Below, piece by piece: positions 53,102-61,578 of a stretch of 64,000 bases of DNA (positions within the stretch are counted from its first letter, which is position 1; each line of letters starts with the position of its first letter). Under the pieces are notes generated by a model. That model saw nothing but the letters and a program-made list of their open reading frames with translations. It did not search any database and had not been told where the DNA came from. This DNA comes from Chitinophagaceae bacterium. Its GTDB lineage: Bacteria > Bacteroidota > Bacteroidia > Chitinophagales > Chitinophagaceae. The position numbers were made by a program, and so were the translations under genes. The stretch is taken from positions 614,501-678,500 of the forward strand of contig JADKIE010000001.1 of the NCBI GenBank assembly GCA_016721385.1. The letters are read 5' to 3'.

Positions 53102-55287
53102 TCACCTTGCTCCCGGAGGGCAATTTGCTTTAAGATAATTAGTATATAAGGTTGTTAAATGCTCCCATGTACCCTCGCCTTCGCTAATACTATGTGTACG
53201 ATTTGGGTAAGCCATAAATTGAAATTGCTTATTGTATTTAATTAACTCGTTTACTAAAACTTCTGCATTACTGTAATGTACATTATCATCGCCGGTGCCA
53301 TGTATGTAAAGCAAATTTCCTTTTAAATTTTTTGCATGTGTTACCGGTGATCCATTTACAAAATCTTCCATGTTTTCCTGAGGCAAGCCCATGTATCTCT
53401 CCTGATAAATATTATCGTAAAACAATTGATTACCTACTGCAGCGATTGAAATGCCTGTTTTAAAAATTTCGGGATACTGAAACATTAAATTTAAAGTAGA
53501 TGAGCCACCACCGCTCCAACCCCAAACCGCAACTCTGTCTTTATCAAAATAAAGCTTTTATCCTGCAATAATTTTTTCATCCCCATTGCTAAATCTCTAA
53601 TATTAATTGTGCCAATTTTACGATAAATGGCTTTGCGCCATTTTGCGCCTTTAAGCATTGGAGTGCCTCGGTTATCAATTGATACTTGTACATAACCATC
53701 TGCCCTTATATCGCCGTTGTACAAAAAATTGGTATGGCCGCCATTTCTATCCAATACTGTTGAGGCCGCAGGCTCGCCATACACATCTAATACAACCGGA
53801 TATTTTTTTGAAGCATCAAAGTTTTTTGGTTTATTAATCCATGCATCAAGTGTTACATTATCTTCTGTTACAATTTGTAAATACTCAACATCATTATCCT
53901 TATTGGTTTTAGCGTTGGCCGCAATAGTTTTACTTGCGTTTACCGGTTTGTTATCGGGCAAAGTAATCCACTCAGACACTCTTGGTGTGTTGTGGTTTGA
54001 AAAACTATGACTGGCAAATTTTCCATTGGGCGAAATTGTATAATTGTGCGTTCCCTTAAAATTAGGGTTCGTTACCAACTCTGCATCGTTATTACCTTTA
54101 GGGTTTAGCTTTACCCTGTACAAATACAGTTGTGTTGCGTTGGCAGGCGATGCAGTAAAATAAATGTAATTATTTTTTTCATCTATGCATTTTATAACAT
54201 CAATATCATAATCGCCTTTAGAAATGAGTGTTTCTGTTTTTCCATCTCTGCTTATTTTATAAATATGACGCCAACCATCTTTTTCGCTTACCCAAACAAA
54301 TTCCTGATTATTGTTTATCCATGTAAACCCTCCCGGCTCACCAAAAATATCGGACGAGTTTAAATCTACCCATGCATCATCATTTTCTGCCCAAAAAGTT
54401 CTTGCACCACCGTCTGTAGTATTACAATACATCAACTTACTTTCTTGTTGCTTTCTATCTAATTGCTGCACAATTAATTCGTTTGTGCCACTCCACTCCA
54501 TACGTGGAATGTAGTGCTGTTGAGGATTGCCGTCAATTTGCATCCATCTAATTAAACCGGAAGATACATTGGCTACACCAATTTTGGCAGGCGATGGGCT
54601 TTCGCCCACTTTTGGATATTCTACAGGTACTACTTTAGAGTAGTTACTATCGGTTGTATTCAACATAAAGTAGTCTCTTATTTTTGTTGCATCAATTTGC
54701 CAAAAAGCAATTTTACTTCCATCGGGGCTCCATCTAAAACCATCACGGCAACCAAATTCTTCTTCGTAAGCCCAATCAAATGTGTCATTAATCAATTTAC
54801 GTGTGCTGTCACTTGTAATTCGTTTTATTATATTCGATGTCACATCTTCTACAAATAAATTATGCTCACTTACATAGGCTACCTTTTTTGCATCCGGCGA
54901 AAACTTTGCAAACATCAACGATTGTGCAGGCCTGTTTTTACCAAGCTGTGTTAGTTTATTGCTTACCAAATCAAGTAACCAATAATCGCCCATTGTATTG
55001 TAACGCCATACTTTTTTTGTATTTACAAAAAGCAACAATTTTGTATTGTCGGTACTAAATTTATAAGAGTCAGGTAATAATACTTTTCCGCTACCGGGAG
55101 TTAATTGCTCTTTTTTTATTAGCACCGTTTCGGCCTCCGTTTTAGGATCTACCTTAACAATATTACCATCTTTAATTTTTGTGTATGCATTACCATCAGC
55201 CATCCAGTTTATTTGGCCACGTTGAGCAAATATTACTTGCATTACAAAAAGCAAAACAATGCTTAATAAAATATTTTTACCCTTCAT
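53102..55287 (-). CDS. Dipeptidyl peptidase IV-like serine peptidase, S9B (frameshifted)
   Basis: Starts M-K-G-K-N-I-L-L-S-I-V-L-L-F with a signal peptide ending V-I-F-A-Q. The beta-propeller contains W-S-P-D-G-S-K-I-A-F-W and the D-W-A-Y-E-E-E-F substrate amine-binding Glu pair. The frame breaks near 53557 and reopens to 53102. Adding one base to the short T run there restores L-Y-F-D-K-D-R-V-A-V-W and the catalytic G-W-S-G-G-G-S. The Asp is in G-T-G-D-D-N-V-H and the His in N-R-T-H-S-I. It is a periplasmic or surface peptidase removing X-Pro dipeptides. Corrected length is about 728 residues, normal for DPP4. Confidence 0.88.
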
Positions 55288-55351
55288 ATAAAATGATTTA
55301 GACAATAAAATTAAGCAATTAGTTATTTTGTTTCATCATCTTGTTTTATTT

Positions 55352-55412
55352 TAACCTAACCCCCTGATAAGTTGGGGCAATCTCTTTCCTTTGGAGACGG
55401 GAAATTTAACAC
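55352..55412. repeat. Decayed palindromic element
   Basis: CCTAACCCCCTGATAAG...TTGGGG followed by CTCTTTCCTTTGGAGACGGG, a degenerate relative of the CCCCTCTCC/GGAGAGGGG element found at 33817 and 37930. It lies between the peptidase and S4-protein genes. Confidence 0.4.
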
Positions 55413-55488
55413 TTCAACATTTAATGTATTTTTATAGTCTCTATTAAGTTTATACTCAAATTAAAGTAAACAGTATATTTTTGTGCAA

Positions 55489-55872
55489 ATGGAAAATGAA
55501 AAGCTACGCTTAGATAAGTACTTATGGGCTATAAGGCTTTTTAAAACCCGTAGCCAGGCGGCAGATGCTTGCGATAAAGGCAAAGTAAAATGCAAGGGTG
55601 ATAATGCTAAAGCATCTAAAACTGTAAATATTGCAGATGAATACGAAGTAAAGACAGAGGCAAAGCGTTGGGTAATAAAAGTAACCGGCCATTTATATAA
55701 AAGAGTACAATATGCCGAGGCAATCAAATTTTATACCGATATTACACCTGCAGAGGAGTTAGATAGAATTAAATTTCAGGCTGCGGTTTTTCATACAGGA
55801 AAACGATTGAGCAAGCAGGGAAGGCCTACCAAGAAGGATAAGAGAGATTTGGATGAATATACACAAAATTAA
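55489..55872 (+). CDS. S4-domain RNA-binding protein (Hsp15/RqcP-like)
   Basis: 127 residues from M-E-N-E-K-L-R-L-D-K-Y-L-W. The S4 fold is clear: R-L-D-K-Y-L-W-A-I-R-L-F-K-T-R-S-Q-A-A-D-A-C-D-K-G-K-V, then Y-E-V-K-T-E-A-K-R-W. Hsp15/RqcP proteins bind stalled 50S subunits carrying peptidyl-tRNA in ribosome quality control. The Lys-rich tail fits the family. A TATTTTTG box at 55476-55483 is only 5 nt before the ATG, so the mRNA could be almost leaderless. A TonB-like gene follows 3 nt downstream. Confidence 0.85.
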   Translation: MENEKLRLDKYLWAIRLFKTRSQAADACDKGKVKCKGDNAKASKTVNIADEYEVKTEAKRWVIKVTGHLYKRVQYAEAIKFYTDITPAEELDRIKFQAAVFHTGKRLSKQGRPTKKDKRDLDEYTQN

Positions 55873-55875
55873 AAA

Positions 55876-56325
55876 ATGAAAACAAAAATTATTTATTTAC
55901 TGCTACTTACATTCTGTTTGGCAAAAACCCATGCTCAGGAAGTAGTCGATTCTTTAAATCAATATTCAAAGGATACCGTAGGTGTATTTACCAAAGTAGA
56001 TATGGAAGCACAATTTGCTGGCGGTGATACTGCATGGAGAAATTACCTTGTACGCAATTTGAACGTAGATAAAATTGCAGAAAAAATTAAATTTAAAAAG
56101 AATCAAAAAGTTGTTAAGGAAGTTGTAATCGTTAAATTTATTGTTTGTAAGGATGGTAGCCTTTGTGAAATTAAAGCCGAAAACAATGCCAATCCATTAT
56201 GTATAGCCGAAGCCGAGAGAGTAATAAGAAAATCGCCTAATTGGAAACCTGCTCAACAAAATAATAGAACTGTAAAAGCTTACAGAAGGCAACCCATTAC
56301 TTTTTACTTTGAAACAGAATACTAA
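55876..56325 (+). CDS. TonB C-terminal-like periplasmic protein
   Basis: A 149-residue protein with a signal peptide (I-I-Y-L-L-L-L-T-F-C-L-A-K-T-H-A-Q). Its domain resembles the TonB C terminus: A-W-R-N-Y-L-V-R-N-L, V-V-K-F-I-V-C-K-D-G-S-L-C-E-I-K, A-E-R-V-I-R-K-S-P-N-W-K-P-A-Q-Q-N and P-I-T-F-Y-F. It lacks the N-terminal membrane anchor and proline-rich linker of true TonB, so it may be a stand-alone partner of a receptor. It lies between the S4 gene and trmD with 3-nt gaps, likely one operon. Confidence 0.7.
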   Translation: MKTKIIYLLLLTFCLAKTHAQEVVDSLNQYSKDTVGVFTKVDMEAQFAGGDTAWRNYLVRNLNVDKIAEKIKFKKNQKVVKEVVIVKFIVCKDGSLCEIKAENNANPLCIAEAERVIRKSPNWKPAQQNNRTVKAYRRQPITFYFETEY

Positions 56326-56328
56326 AAT

Positions 56329-57009
56329 TTGAAAATAGACATCATCTCTGTAATCCCCGATTTACTTCAATCGCCTTTTGCTCATTCAATTATGAAAAGA
56401 GCAAGAGATAAAAATTTACTTGAAGTAAATGTTATTAATTTAAGAGATTACACAACCTATGCAAGGGCACAGGTTGATGATTATGCCTTTGGTGGCGGCG
56501 CTGGTATGGTAATGATGATTGAACCTTTGGTAAATGCAATAGAATCTTTACAAAAAACCACTACGTACGATGATGTAATTTTTTTAACCCCGGACGGTAA
56601 AACATTTAACCAACAAATGGCCAATTCCTTTTCATTAAAAAATAATTTATTAATGATATGCGGCCATTATAAAGGTATTGACGAACGTGTGAGAGAACAT
56701 TTTATTACCAAGGAAATTTCCATCGGCGATTATGTTTTAAGTGGCGGCGAGTTAGCGGCAGCAGTTTTGGTAGATGCTATTGGCCGGTTAATACCTGGCG
56801 TATTGAATGATGAAACCAGCGCTTTAACAGATTCTTTTCAGGATAATTTATTAGCACCGCCGGTTTATACTAGGCCGGTTGATTTTAGAGGCTGGAAAGT
56901 GCCTGATGTATTACTTAGCGGAAATCATAAACTTATTGAAGAATGGCGGCATACCGAAGCAATAAACAGAACGAAAGAAAGAAGGCCCGATATTATGGAT
57001 GCTGATTAG
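56329..57009 (+). CDS. trmD: tRNA (guanine-N1)-methyltransferase
   Basis: A 226-residue TrmD, starting with TTG at 56329 (M-K-I-D-I-I-S-V-I-P-D-L-L-Q-S-P-F). Motifs: D-D-Y-A-F-G-G-G-A-G-M-V-M, F-L-T-P-D-G-K-T-F, I-C-G-H-Y-K-G-I-D-E-R-V, and the knot loop S-I-G-D-Y-V-L-S-G-G-E-L-A-A. These build the trefoil-knot SAM site. It makes m1G37 in tRNAs reading CNN codons, which keeps the reading frame. It follows the TonB-like gene by 3 nt, a location unlike the usual rimM-trmD-rplS string. Confidence 0.94.
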   Translation: MKIDIISVIPDLLQSPFAHSIMKRARDKNLLEVNVINLRDYTTYARAQVDDYAFGGGAGMVMMIEPLVNAIESLQKTTTYDDVIFLTPDGKTFNQQMANSFSLKNNLLMICGHYKGIDERVREHFITKEISIGDYVLSGGELAAAVLVDAIGRLIPGVLNDETSALTDSFQDNLLAPPVYTRPVDFRGWKVPDVLLSGNHKLIEEWRHTEAINRTKERRPDIMDAD

Positions 57010-57663
57010 TTTTTTTGTATCCATACGTATTCGGCAAAGCCCAAAATATCCCAAAAAATATTTCCCTGCAATTTTTTCCCTTGCAGCCATTTGGCAATAA
57101 TCCTTACAGGCATGGCTATAATAAACCAAGGGTTGCGCCTTGTACCACTTTTTAAAACTGTACAATTATTGTCTGCAAATAATTTTGATAACTCAGGCAC
57201 ACTATACACTCTTACATGTGTATCATCATCTTTAAAATTTAATGTACCTTCCATTGATGGAAGCGTTGTGCTTTTTTTGCCCGGATACTCAACATACAAA
57301 TAGCCACCACTTTTTAATTTTGGCAAAAGTCCTTTAATAACTTCATCTCCGTTAAATAAATGTTCAATTACATGAACCATATTTATTACATCAAAATAAT
57401 TATTGGGTATTACCGAAAAATTAAGCTTTGTTAAATCCATTTCGTAAAAAGCTTTCATAGCGGCATAATCACTTTCATCATTATTAAAATCTTTTTTGCA
57501 AATCAACTCCGTGGTATTCGCAATTGGGGAAAACATTTAGCGTTTTGCTTGCCGAGTGATTGCCGGAGCCGATATCCAATAAAGCAAATTTGTTTTTACC
57601 AACCGCTCTGTTTAAAAAAATAAACTTATTTATAAACGAAGAAGAAAAAGATTTTAAACTCAT
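57006..57663 (-). CDS. Class I SAM-dependent methyltransferase (frameshifted)
   Basis: ATG at 57663 (M-S-L-K-S-F-S-S-S-F-I-N-K-F) begins a frame that stops early near 57595. One or two indels lead to F-A-L-L-D-I-G-S-G-N-H-S-A-S-K, the SAM-binding loop, then V-D-L-Q-K-D-F-N-N-D-E into the main frame ending at 57006. The main frame has I-N-M-V-H-V-I-E-H-L, L-P-K-L-K-S-G-G-Y-L-Y-V-E-Y-P-G and a membrane-proximal-looking C terminus. Similar methyltransferases are used in lipid or surface-sugar modification; substrate unknown. It overlaps trmD's end by 4 nt in convergent orientation. Confidence 0.65.
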
Positions 57664-57691
57664 GCTGCAAATTTACTAACTCTAAAATAAA

Positions 57692-57716
57692 ATGCCTCAA
57701 CTTTTAGTTGAGGCAT
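57692..57716 (-). terminator. Intrinsic terminator
   Basis: ATGCCTCAAC, a 5-nt loop and GTTGAGGCAT, followed on - by TTTATTTTAG. It ends the transcript of the LolA-like gene at 57738-58445. Confidence 0.8.
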
Positions 57717-57737
57717 CAAAATATGGTGTTACACTAA

Positions 57738-58445
57738 TTAGTTTACTTTAAAAATAGCATCATCTACTTTAATATTTGTTTCAACAGTATCAATACTAAG
57801 CTCACCTCTTGAGCTTATTTGTGTGTATGGAAACCAATAACCATCAGCATTTTGCTTAAAGTTTGAAAAGCTTGTGGCATTCTCCATTTCTTCGCCATTA
57901 ACAACCATTTTAGATGAAGATTTTATTAATCGGTTTGTTTTAGTATCAATAAAATAATTAGCCACCTTACCTGTTTTATATGTTAATACTAATTTGTAAC
58001 ATTCGGCTCCATCTACTGTTTCTTTTCCTTTATATTCAACCGAAGATCCTTTTTCTTTATAATTTACTAACGAGCCTTGCACATCCAATTGAGTTACCAT
58101 TGCATTATGTTGTTCTGCACTTACTTCTTCCGGAGAGGATTGACCCTGAATTGGCATAAAACTCCAACTTTTTTCGGGTGTTACTATTTGGTAATTCTCT
58201 GTACCCATAACACTAATATCTGTACGGGCACCTACCATGTGTTTACGGGTTATTACTAACGCTACATCGGCGCTTTGTACACTCATAGAACCACTCATTT
58301 GTACTGTTTGTAATGCGTTCATGTTATCTTTACCGCCTAAAGCATCAATATATTTTTCTACTATTTCATCGGTCGTTTGGGCAAAGCTTACTTGTGCAGC
58401 CACAAGACAAATGATGAACAAACCAAAAATTACTAAATTTTTCAT
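57738..58445 (-). CDS. Secreted LolA-like/outer-membrane lipoprotein-sorting-like protein
   Basis: A 235-residue protein with signal peptide M-K-N-L-V-I-F-G-L-F-I-I-C-L-V-A-A-Q-V-S-F and cleavage after F-A-Q. Helix E-I-V-E-K-Y-I-D-A-L-G-G-K-D-N-M-N-A-L is followed by antiparallel strands (V-Q-M-S-G-S-M-S-V, Y-K-L-V-L-T-Y-K-T-G-K-V). The ending Y-W-F-P-Y-T-Q-I resembles LolA/LolB half-barrels. Periplasmic location is expected. Ligand unknown; lipoprotein transport is possible but no Lol partners adjoin. Confidence 0.65.
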   Translation of the reverse strand: MKNLVIFGLFIICLVAAQVSFAQTTDEIVEKYIDALGGKDNMNALQTVQMSGSMSVQSADVALVITRKHMVGARTDISVMGTENYQIVTPEKSWSFMPIQGQSSPEEVSAEQHNAMVTQLDVQGSLVNYKEKGSSVEYKGKETVDGAECYKLVLTYKTGKVANYFIDTKTNRLIKSSSKMVVNGEEMENATSFSNFKQNADGYWFPYTQISSRGELSIDTVETNIKVDDAIFKVN

Positions 58446-58537
58446 ATTATGTTTTTTAATTTATTTTGTCAAAAGTAAGCATAAGTAAGCAACTTTGCAT
58501 TCCGTTCATCCTTAAGCATAACATTAACAAAATCAAT

Positions 58538-60172
58538 ATGAATACATTTAAAATAACCGGAAACATAGTAGATATTTTAAAAAAAGAAATTTTTTATGGC
58601 GAAATAAGTGTAGAAAACAGCCGAATAACCACCATCCAAAAACACTCGGCCAATGTTGTAAAAACAGCTAAATATATACTTCCAGGCTTTATTGATAGCC
58701 ATGTGCATATTGAAAGCAGTATGCTTGTACCCGGAGAGTTTGCAAAACTTGCTGCAGTACATGGTACTGTAGGCACCATAAGCGACCCTCACGAAATTGC
58801 CAATGTATGTGGTATTGAAGGCGTACGTTTTATGATTGAAAACGGAAAAACAGTTCCGTTTAAATTTCATTTTGGAGCGCCAAGTTGTGTACCTGCCACT
58901 ATTTTCGAAACTGCCGGAGCGGTTTTAAATGCTGATGATGTTGATTTGCTTTTGCAGAACGATGATATTTTTTATTTAAGTGAAATGATGAATTTTCCGG
59001 GTGTGTTAAATAGTGATGAAGAAGTGATGAAAAAAATTGCATCGGCAAAAAAATATAACAAACCCGTTGATGGCCATGCTCCGGGATTAAGAGGCGCAAC
59101 TGCAAAAAAATACATTGATGCAGGAATAAGTACCGACCATGAATGTTTTACAAAAGAAGAAGCGTTAGATAAATTAAAATATGGAATGAAAATTTTAATT
59201 AGAGAAGGAAGTGCTGCTAAAAATTTTGAGGCCCTAATTGATTTACTGAATGATTACCCTGATGAAATAATGTTTTGCAGTGATGATAAACACCCTGATA
59301 GTTTGGTTGATGGACATATAAACCAACTTTGTAAAAGAGCGGTTGCAAAAGGGATTGATGTGTTTAAAGTGTTGCAAGCCGCATGTATAAACCCTGTGTT
59401 ACATTACAAAATGAATGTGGGGTTGCTTAAAGAAGGCGATGCAGCAGATTTTATTATGGTAGAAGATTTACAAGATTTTAAAACATTGCAAACTTATGTT
59501 AACGGTGCTTTGGTGGCCAATGAAGGCAAATCGAAGATTATAACTAAAACTTCGGATATACTAAATAATTTTAATTGTGCTTTAAAGCAAGTTTCGGATT
59601 TTGAGTTTTTAGTTTTGGATTTTAAGGAAGAAGTAGTTGCCATTGAAGCACTGGATGGACAATTGATAACCAATAAAATTAAATGCAATCCAATTGTAAA
59701 AAACAATGTTTATGAAAGTAATTTGGTTGACGATATTTTAAAAATTGTTGTTGTTAACCGATATAAAAATGCGCCGGTTGCAAAAGGCTTTATTAAAAAT
59801 GTTGGATTAAAACAAGGTGCAATAGCATCAAGCGTTGCACATGACAGCCACAATATTGTTGCAGTTGGTGTTGATGATGAAAGTATTTGCAAAGCAGTAA
59901 ACCTTGTTATAGAAAAACAAGGCGGTGTAAGTGCTGCAAGCAAAATAAATGAAATGGTTTTAGGCTTACCGGTTGCAGGCCTTATGAGTAATGAAGATGG
60001 TTATTTAGTTGCCCAAAAATATACTGCAATTGATAAAATGGTAAAAGAAGAATTAGGCAGTGCACTTACTGCGCCTTTTATGACATTATCTTTTATGGCA
60101 TTGCTGGTAATACCACATTTAAAACTAAGCGATATGGGATTGTTTGACGGAGATAAGTTTGAATTTATTTAA
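58538..60172 (+). CDS. ade: Adenine deaminase
   Basis: From M-N-T-F-K-I-T-G-N-I-V-D-I-L at 58538, 544 residues, normal for Ade. The metal site begins with P-G-F-I-D-S-H-V-H-I-E-S-S-M-L. G-T-V-G-T-I-S-D-P-H-E-I-A-N-V, D-G-H-A-P-G-L-R-G and F-C-S-D-D-K-H-P-D follow, giving the binuclear metal ligands and catalytic Asp. The C-terminal domain has S-S-V-A-H-D-S-H-N. It converts adenine to hypoxanthine in purine salvage. An in-frame upstream opening from 58466 overlaps the divergent gene's promoter area and is not used. Confidence 0.93.
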   Translation: MNTFKITGNIVDILKKEIFYGEISVENSRITTIQKHSANVVKTAKYILPGFIDSHVHIESSMLVPGEFAKLAAVHGTVGTISDPHEIANVCGIEGVRFMIENGKTVPFKFHFGAPSCVPATIFETAGAVLNADDVDLLLQNDDIFYLSEMMNFPGVLNSDEEVMKKIASAKKYNKPVDGHAPGLRGATAKKYIDAGISTDHECFTKEEALDKLKYGMKILIREGSAAKNFEALIDLLNDYPDEIMFCSDDKHPDSLVDGHINQLCKRAVAKGIDVFKVLQAACINPVLHYKMNVGLLKEGDAADFIMVEDLQDFKTLQTYVNGALVANEGKSKIITKTSDILNNFNCALKQVSDFEFLVLDFKEEVVAIEALDGQLITNKIKCNPIVKNNVYESNLVDDILKIVVVNRYKNAPVAKGFIKNVGLKQGAIASSVAHDSHNIVAVGVDDESICKAVNLVIEKQGGVSAASKINEMVLGLPVAGLMSNEDGYLVAQKYTAIDKMVKEELGSALTAPFMTLSFMALLVIPHLKLSDMGLFDGDKFEFI

Positions 60173-60174
60173 GC

Positions 60175-60591
60175 CTATTCTGCTTTTGCATTAACAACTT
60201 TTACCGAAACACTATCTGTACCCTTAGGAGCAAACTCTTTGTTTTTAAAACTGGCATTTTCGCCCGGTTTTATTAAATCATAAACAACATCGGTAGTGCT
60301 CATTAAAAATGCTCCGGTTTTGCTGTAGTAACTTATTTCTACTTCTACATCTTTATAAGCAGCTACTTTAGCATTATTGGTTACCTGACCAATAACAACT
60401 TTTTCGCCAATTAGGTTTTTGCGCTCTTTGTTAATAGATGCACTTAAAAACCGGGTTGGATTTTTTTTTTCGGTTTGTTCAAGTGTTTCTTTGGTTTGTT
60501 CGTATTTGTCTTTTTTTTCTGCAGTTTTTTTATCGGCACTATTGCAAGATATTGCTATGGCTAATATAAAGATGGCTGATATTTTGTTCAT
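60175..60591 (-). CDS. Hypothetical lipoprotein
   Basis: A 138-residue protein with a lipoprotein signal I-F-I-L-A-I-A-I-S-C-N-S (Cys about residue 16). A Lys/Glu-rich stalk (D-K-K-T-A-E-K-K-D-K-Y-E-Q-T) leads to a single beta-sandwich (V-I-G-Q-V-T-N-N-A-K-V-A-A-Y-K-D-V-E-V-E-I-S). The fold pattern resembles FxLYD-like domains, in which a strand pair is followed by N-x-x-x-x-x-x-x-V-x-V-x-I. Envelope location is expected. It converges on ade with a 2-nt gap. Function unknown. Confidence 0.6.
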   Translation of the reverse strand: MNKISAIFILAIAISCNSADKKTAEKKDKYEQTKETLEQTEKKNPTRFLSASINKERKNLIGEKVVIGQVTNNAKVAAYKDVEVEISYYSKTGAFLMSTTDVVYDLIKPGENASFKNKEFAPKGTDSVSVKVVNAKAE

Positions 60592-60726
60592 TTGTTTTAT
60601 TTTGAATACAATAAAAATACATTTTTTTGAAATAGAATGTTAATGTTTCATACTGGTCTGAAGTCTACATCTGAACATTAAATGAAATTAGCTACAGATT
60701 AAGCAGATTAACACAAATTTTTAATT

Positions 60727-60734
60727 TAGCTTTG
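60727..60734 (+). promoter_or_regulatory. -7 box of the upp leader transcript
   Basis: TAGCTTTG matches TAnnTTTG and lies 35 nt before the leader frame at 60770. The gap 60592-60836 contains nothing else recognisable. Confidence 0.5.
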
Positions 60735-60769
60735 TACCAATCGCTTCTATTAATGTTGCCATAATTCTT

Positions 60770-60826
60770 ATGTACAAGAGTGCGACGCCAATGAAGCCGA
60801 TTAAAGAAATTTTGCCGGGTACATAA
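60770..60826 (+). CDS. Putative 18-residue leader peptide before upp (element copy 4)
   Basis: ATG followed by Y-K-S-A-T-P-M-K-P-I-K-E-I-L-P-G-T and TAA. The first 9 codons are the dispersed element TGTACAAGAGTGCGACGCCA plus ATGAAG. The stop lies 10 nt before the upp ATG, so ribosomes finishing the peptide would be next to the upp start. Translation is inferred, not shown. Confidence 0.4.
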   Translation: MYKSATPMKPIKEILPGT

Positions 60827-60836
60827 AAATAAAAAA

Positions 60837-61487
60837 ATGGTAATTAACTTAAGTGAAAATCACTCTTTAGTAAATAATTGGGTTGGCGAATTACGTAATG
60901 TAGATATACAAACCGACAGGCTTAGGTTTAGAAGAAACCTGGAGCGTATTGCCGAAGTTATTGGCTACGAAATAAGTAAAAAATTAGCCTGGGAAGAAAA
61001 AGAAATTACAACCCCAATGGGTATTTCGGTGTGCAAAGTACTAAAAGAACAGCCCGTTTTAGCTACCATTTTACGTGCCGGATTACCTATGCACAATGGT
61101 TTATTAAATTATTTTGACAAGGCAGATAATGCATTTATTAGCGCTTACCGCAAGCATCATACCGATGGTAGTTTTGAAATTGCCCTGGAGTACATGGCTA
61201 GCCCCGATATTGAAAACAGAATTTTAATTGTAAGCGATCCTATGCTGGCTACCGGCTCATCATTGGTAAAAACTATACAATTTTTAAGGGAAGAAGGTAA
61301 TTTTAAGGAGTTGCACATAGTTTGTGCCATTGCTTGTACTGTAGGTATTGAATACATAAAACGTGCCGAGCCAAAGGCTACTATTTGGTGTGGCGATATT
61401 GACGACGAAATTACTGCCAAAGGCTATATTGTGCCCGGCCTTGGCGATGCCGGCGACCTAGCTTATGGGGTAAAATTGCAGAATTAG
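60837..61487 (+). CDS. upp: Uracil phosphoribosyltransferase
   Basis: A 216-residue enzyme of normal length. Motifs: H-S-L-V-N-N-W-V-G-E-L-R near the N terminus, T-I-L-R-A-G-L-P-M-H-N-G-L (uracil-side loop), and the PRPP loop I-V-S-D-P-M-L-A-T-G-S-S. The C-terminal flap has Y-I-V-P-G-L-G-D-A-G-D-L-A-Y-G. It makes UMP from uracil and PRPP in pyrimidine salvage. The upstream region with a -7 box and short leader frame suggests control at the mRNA leader; no PyrR-type structure is visible. Confidence 0.94.
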   Translation: MVINLSENHSLVNNWVGELRNVDIQTDRLRFRRNLERIAEVIGYEISKKLAWEEKEITTPMGISVCKVLKEQPVLATILRAGLPMHNGLLNYFDKADNAFISAYRKHHTDGSFEIALEYMASPDIENRILIVSDPMLATGSSLVKTIQFLREEGNFKELHIVCAIACTVGIEYIKRAEPKATIWCGDIDDEITAKGYIVPGLGDAGDLAYGVKLQN

Positions 61488-61578
61488 GCAAATGTTAAGA
61501 AAGTTTTCACTTTTAGTTTTGGTTTTTACGCAGCATTTTACCGCAAATCCTTATCTTTAAAGTTCTATATAGAAGAAC

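Noticed and set aside
53102..53485. Separate small alpha/beta hydrolase gene
   Set aside because: It contains only the Asp and His of the peptidase triad and joins in frame to the DPP4-like gene after one base is added; the nucleophile lies in the junction.
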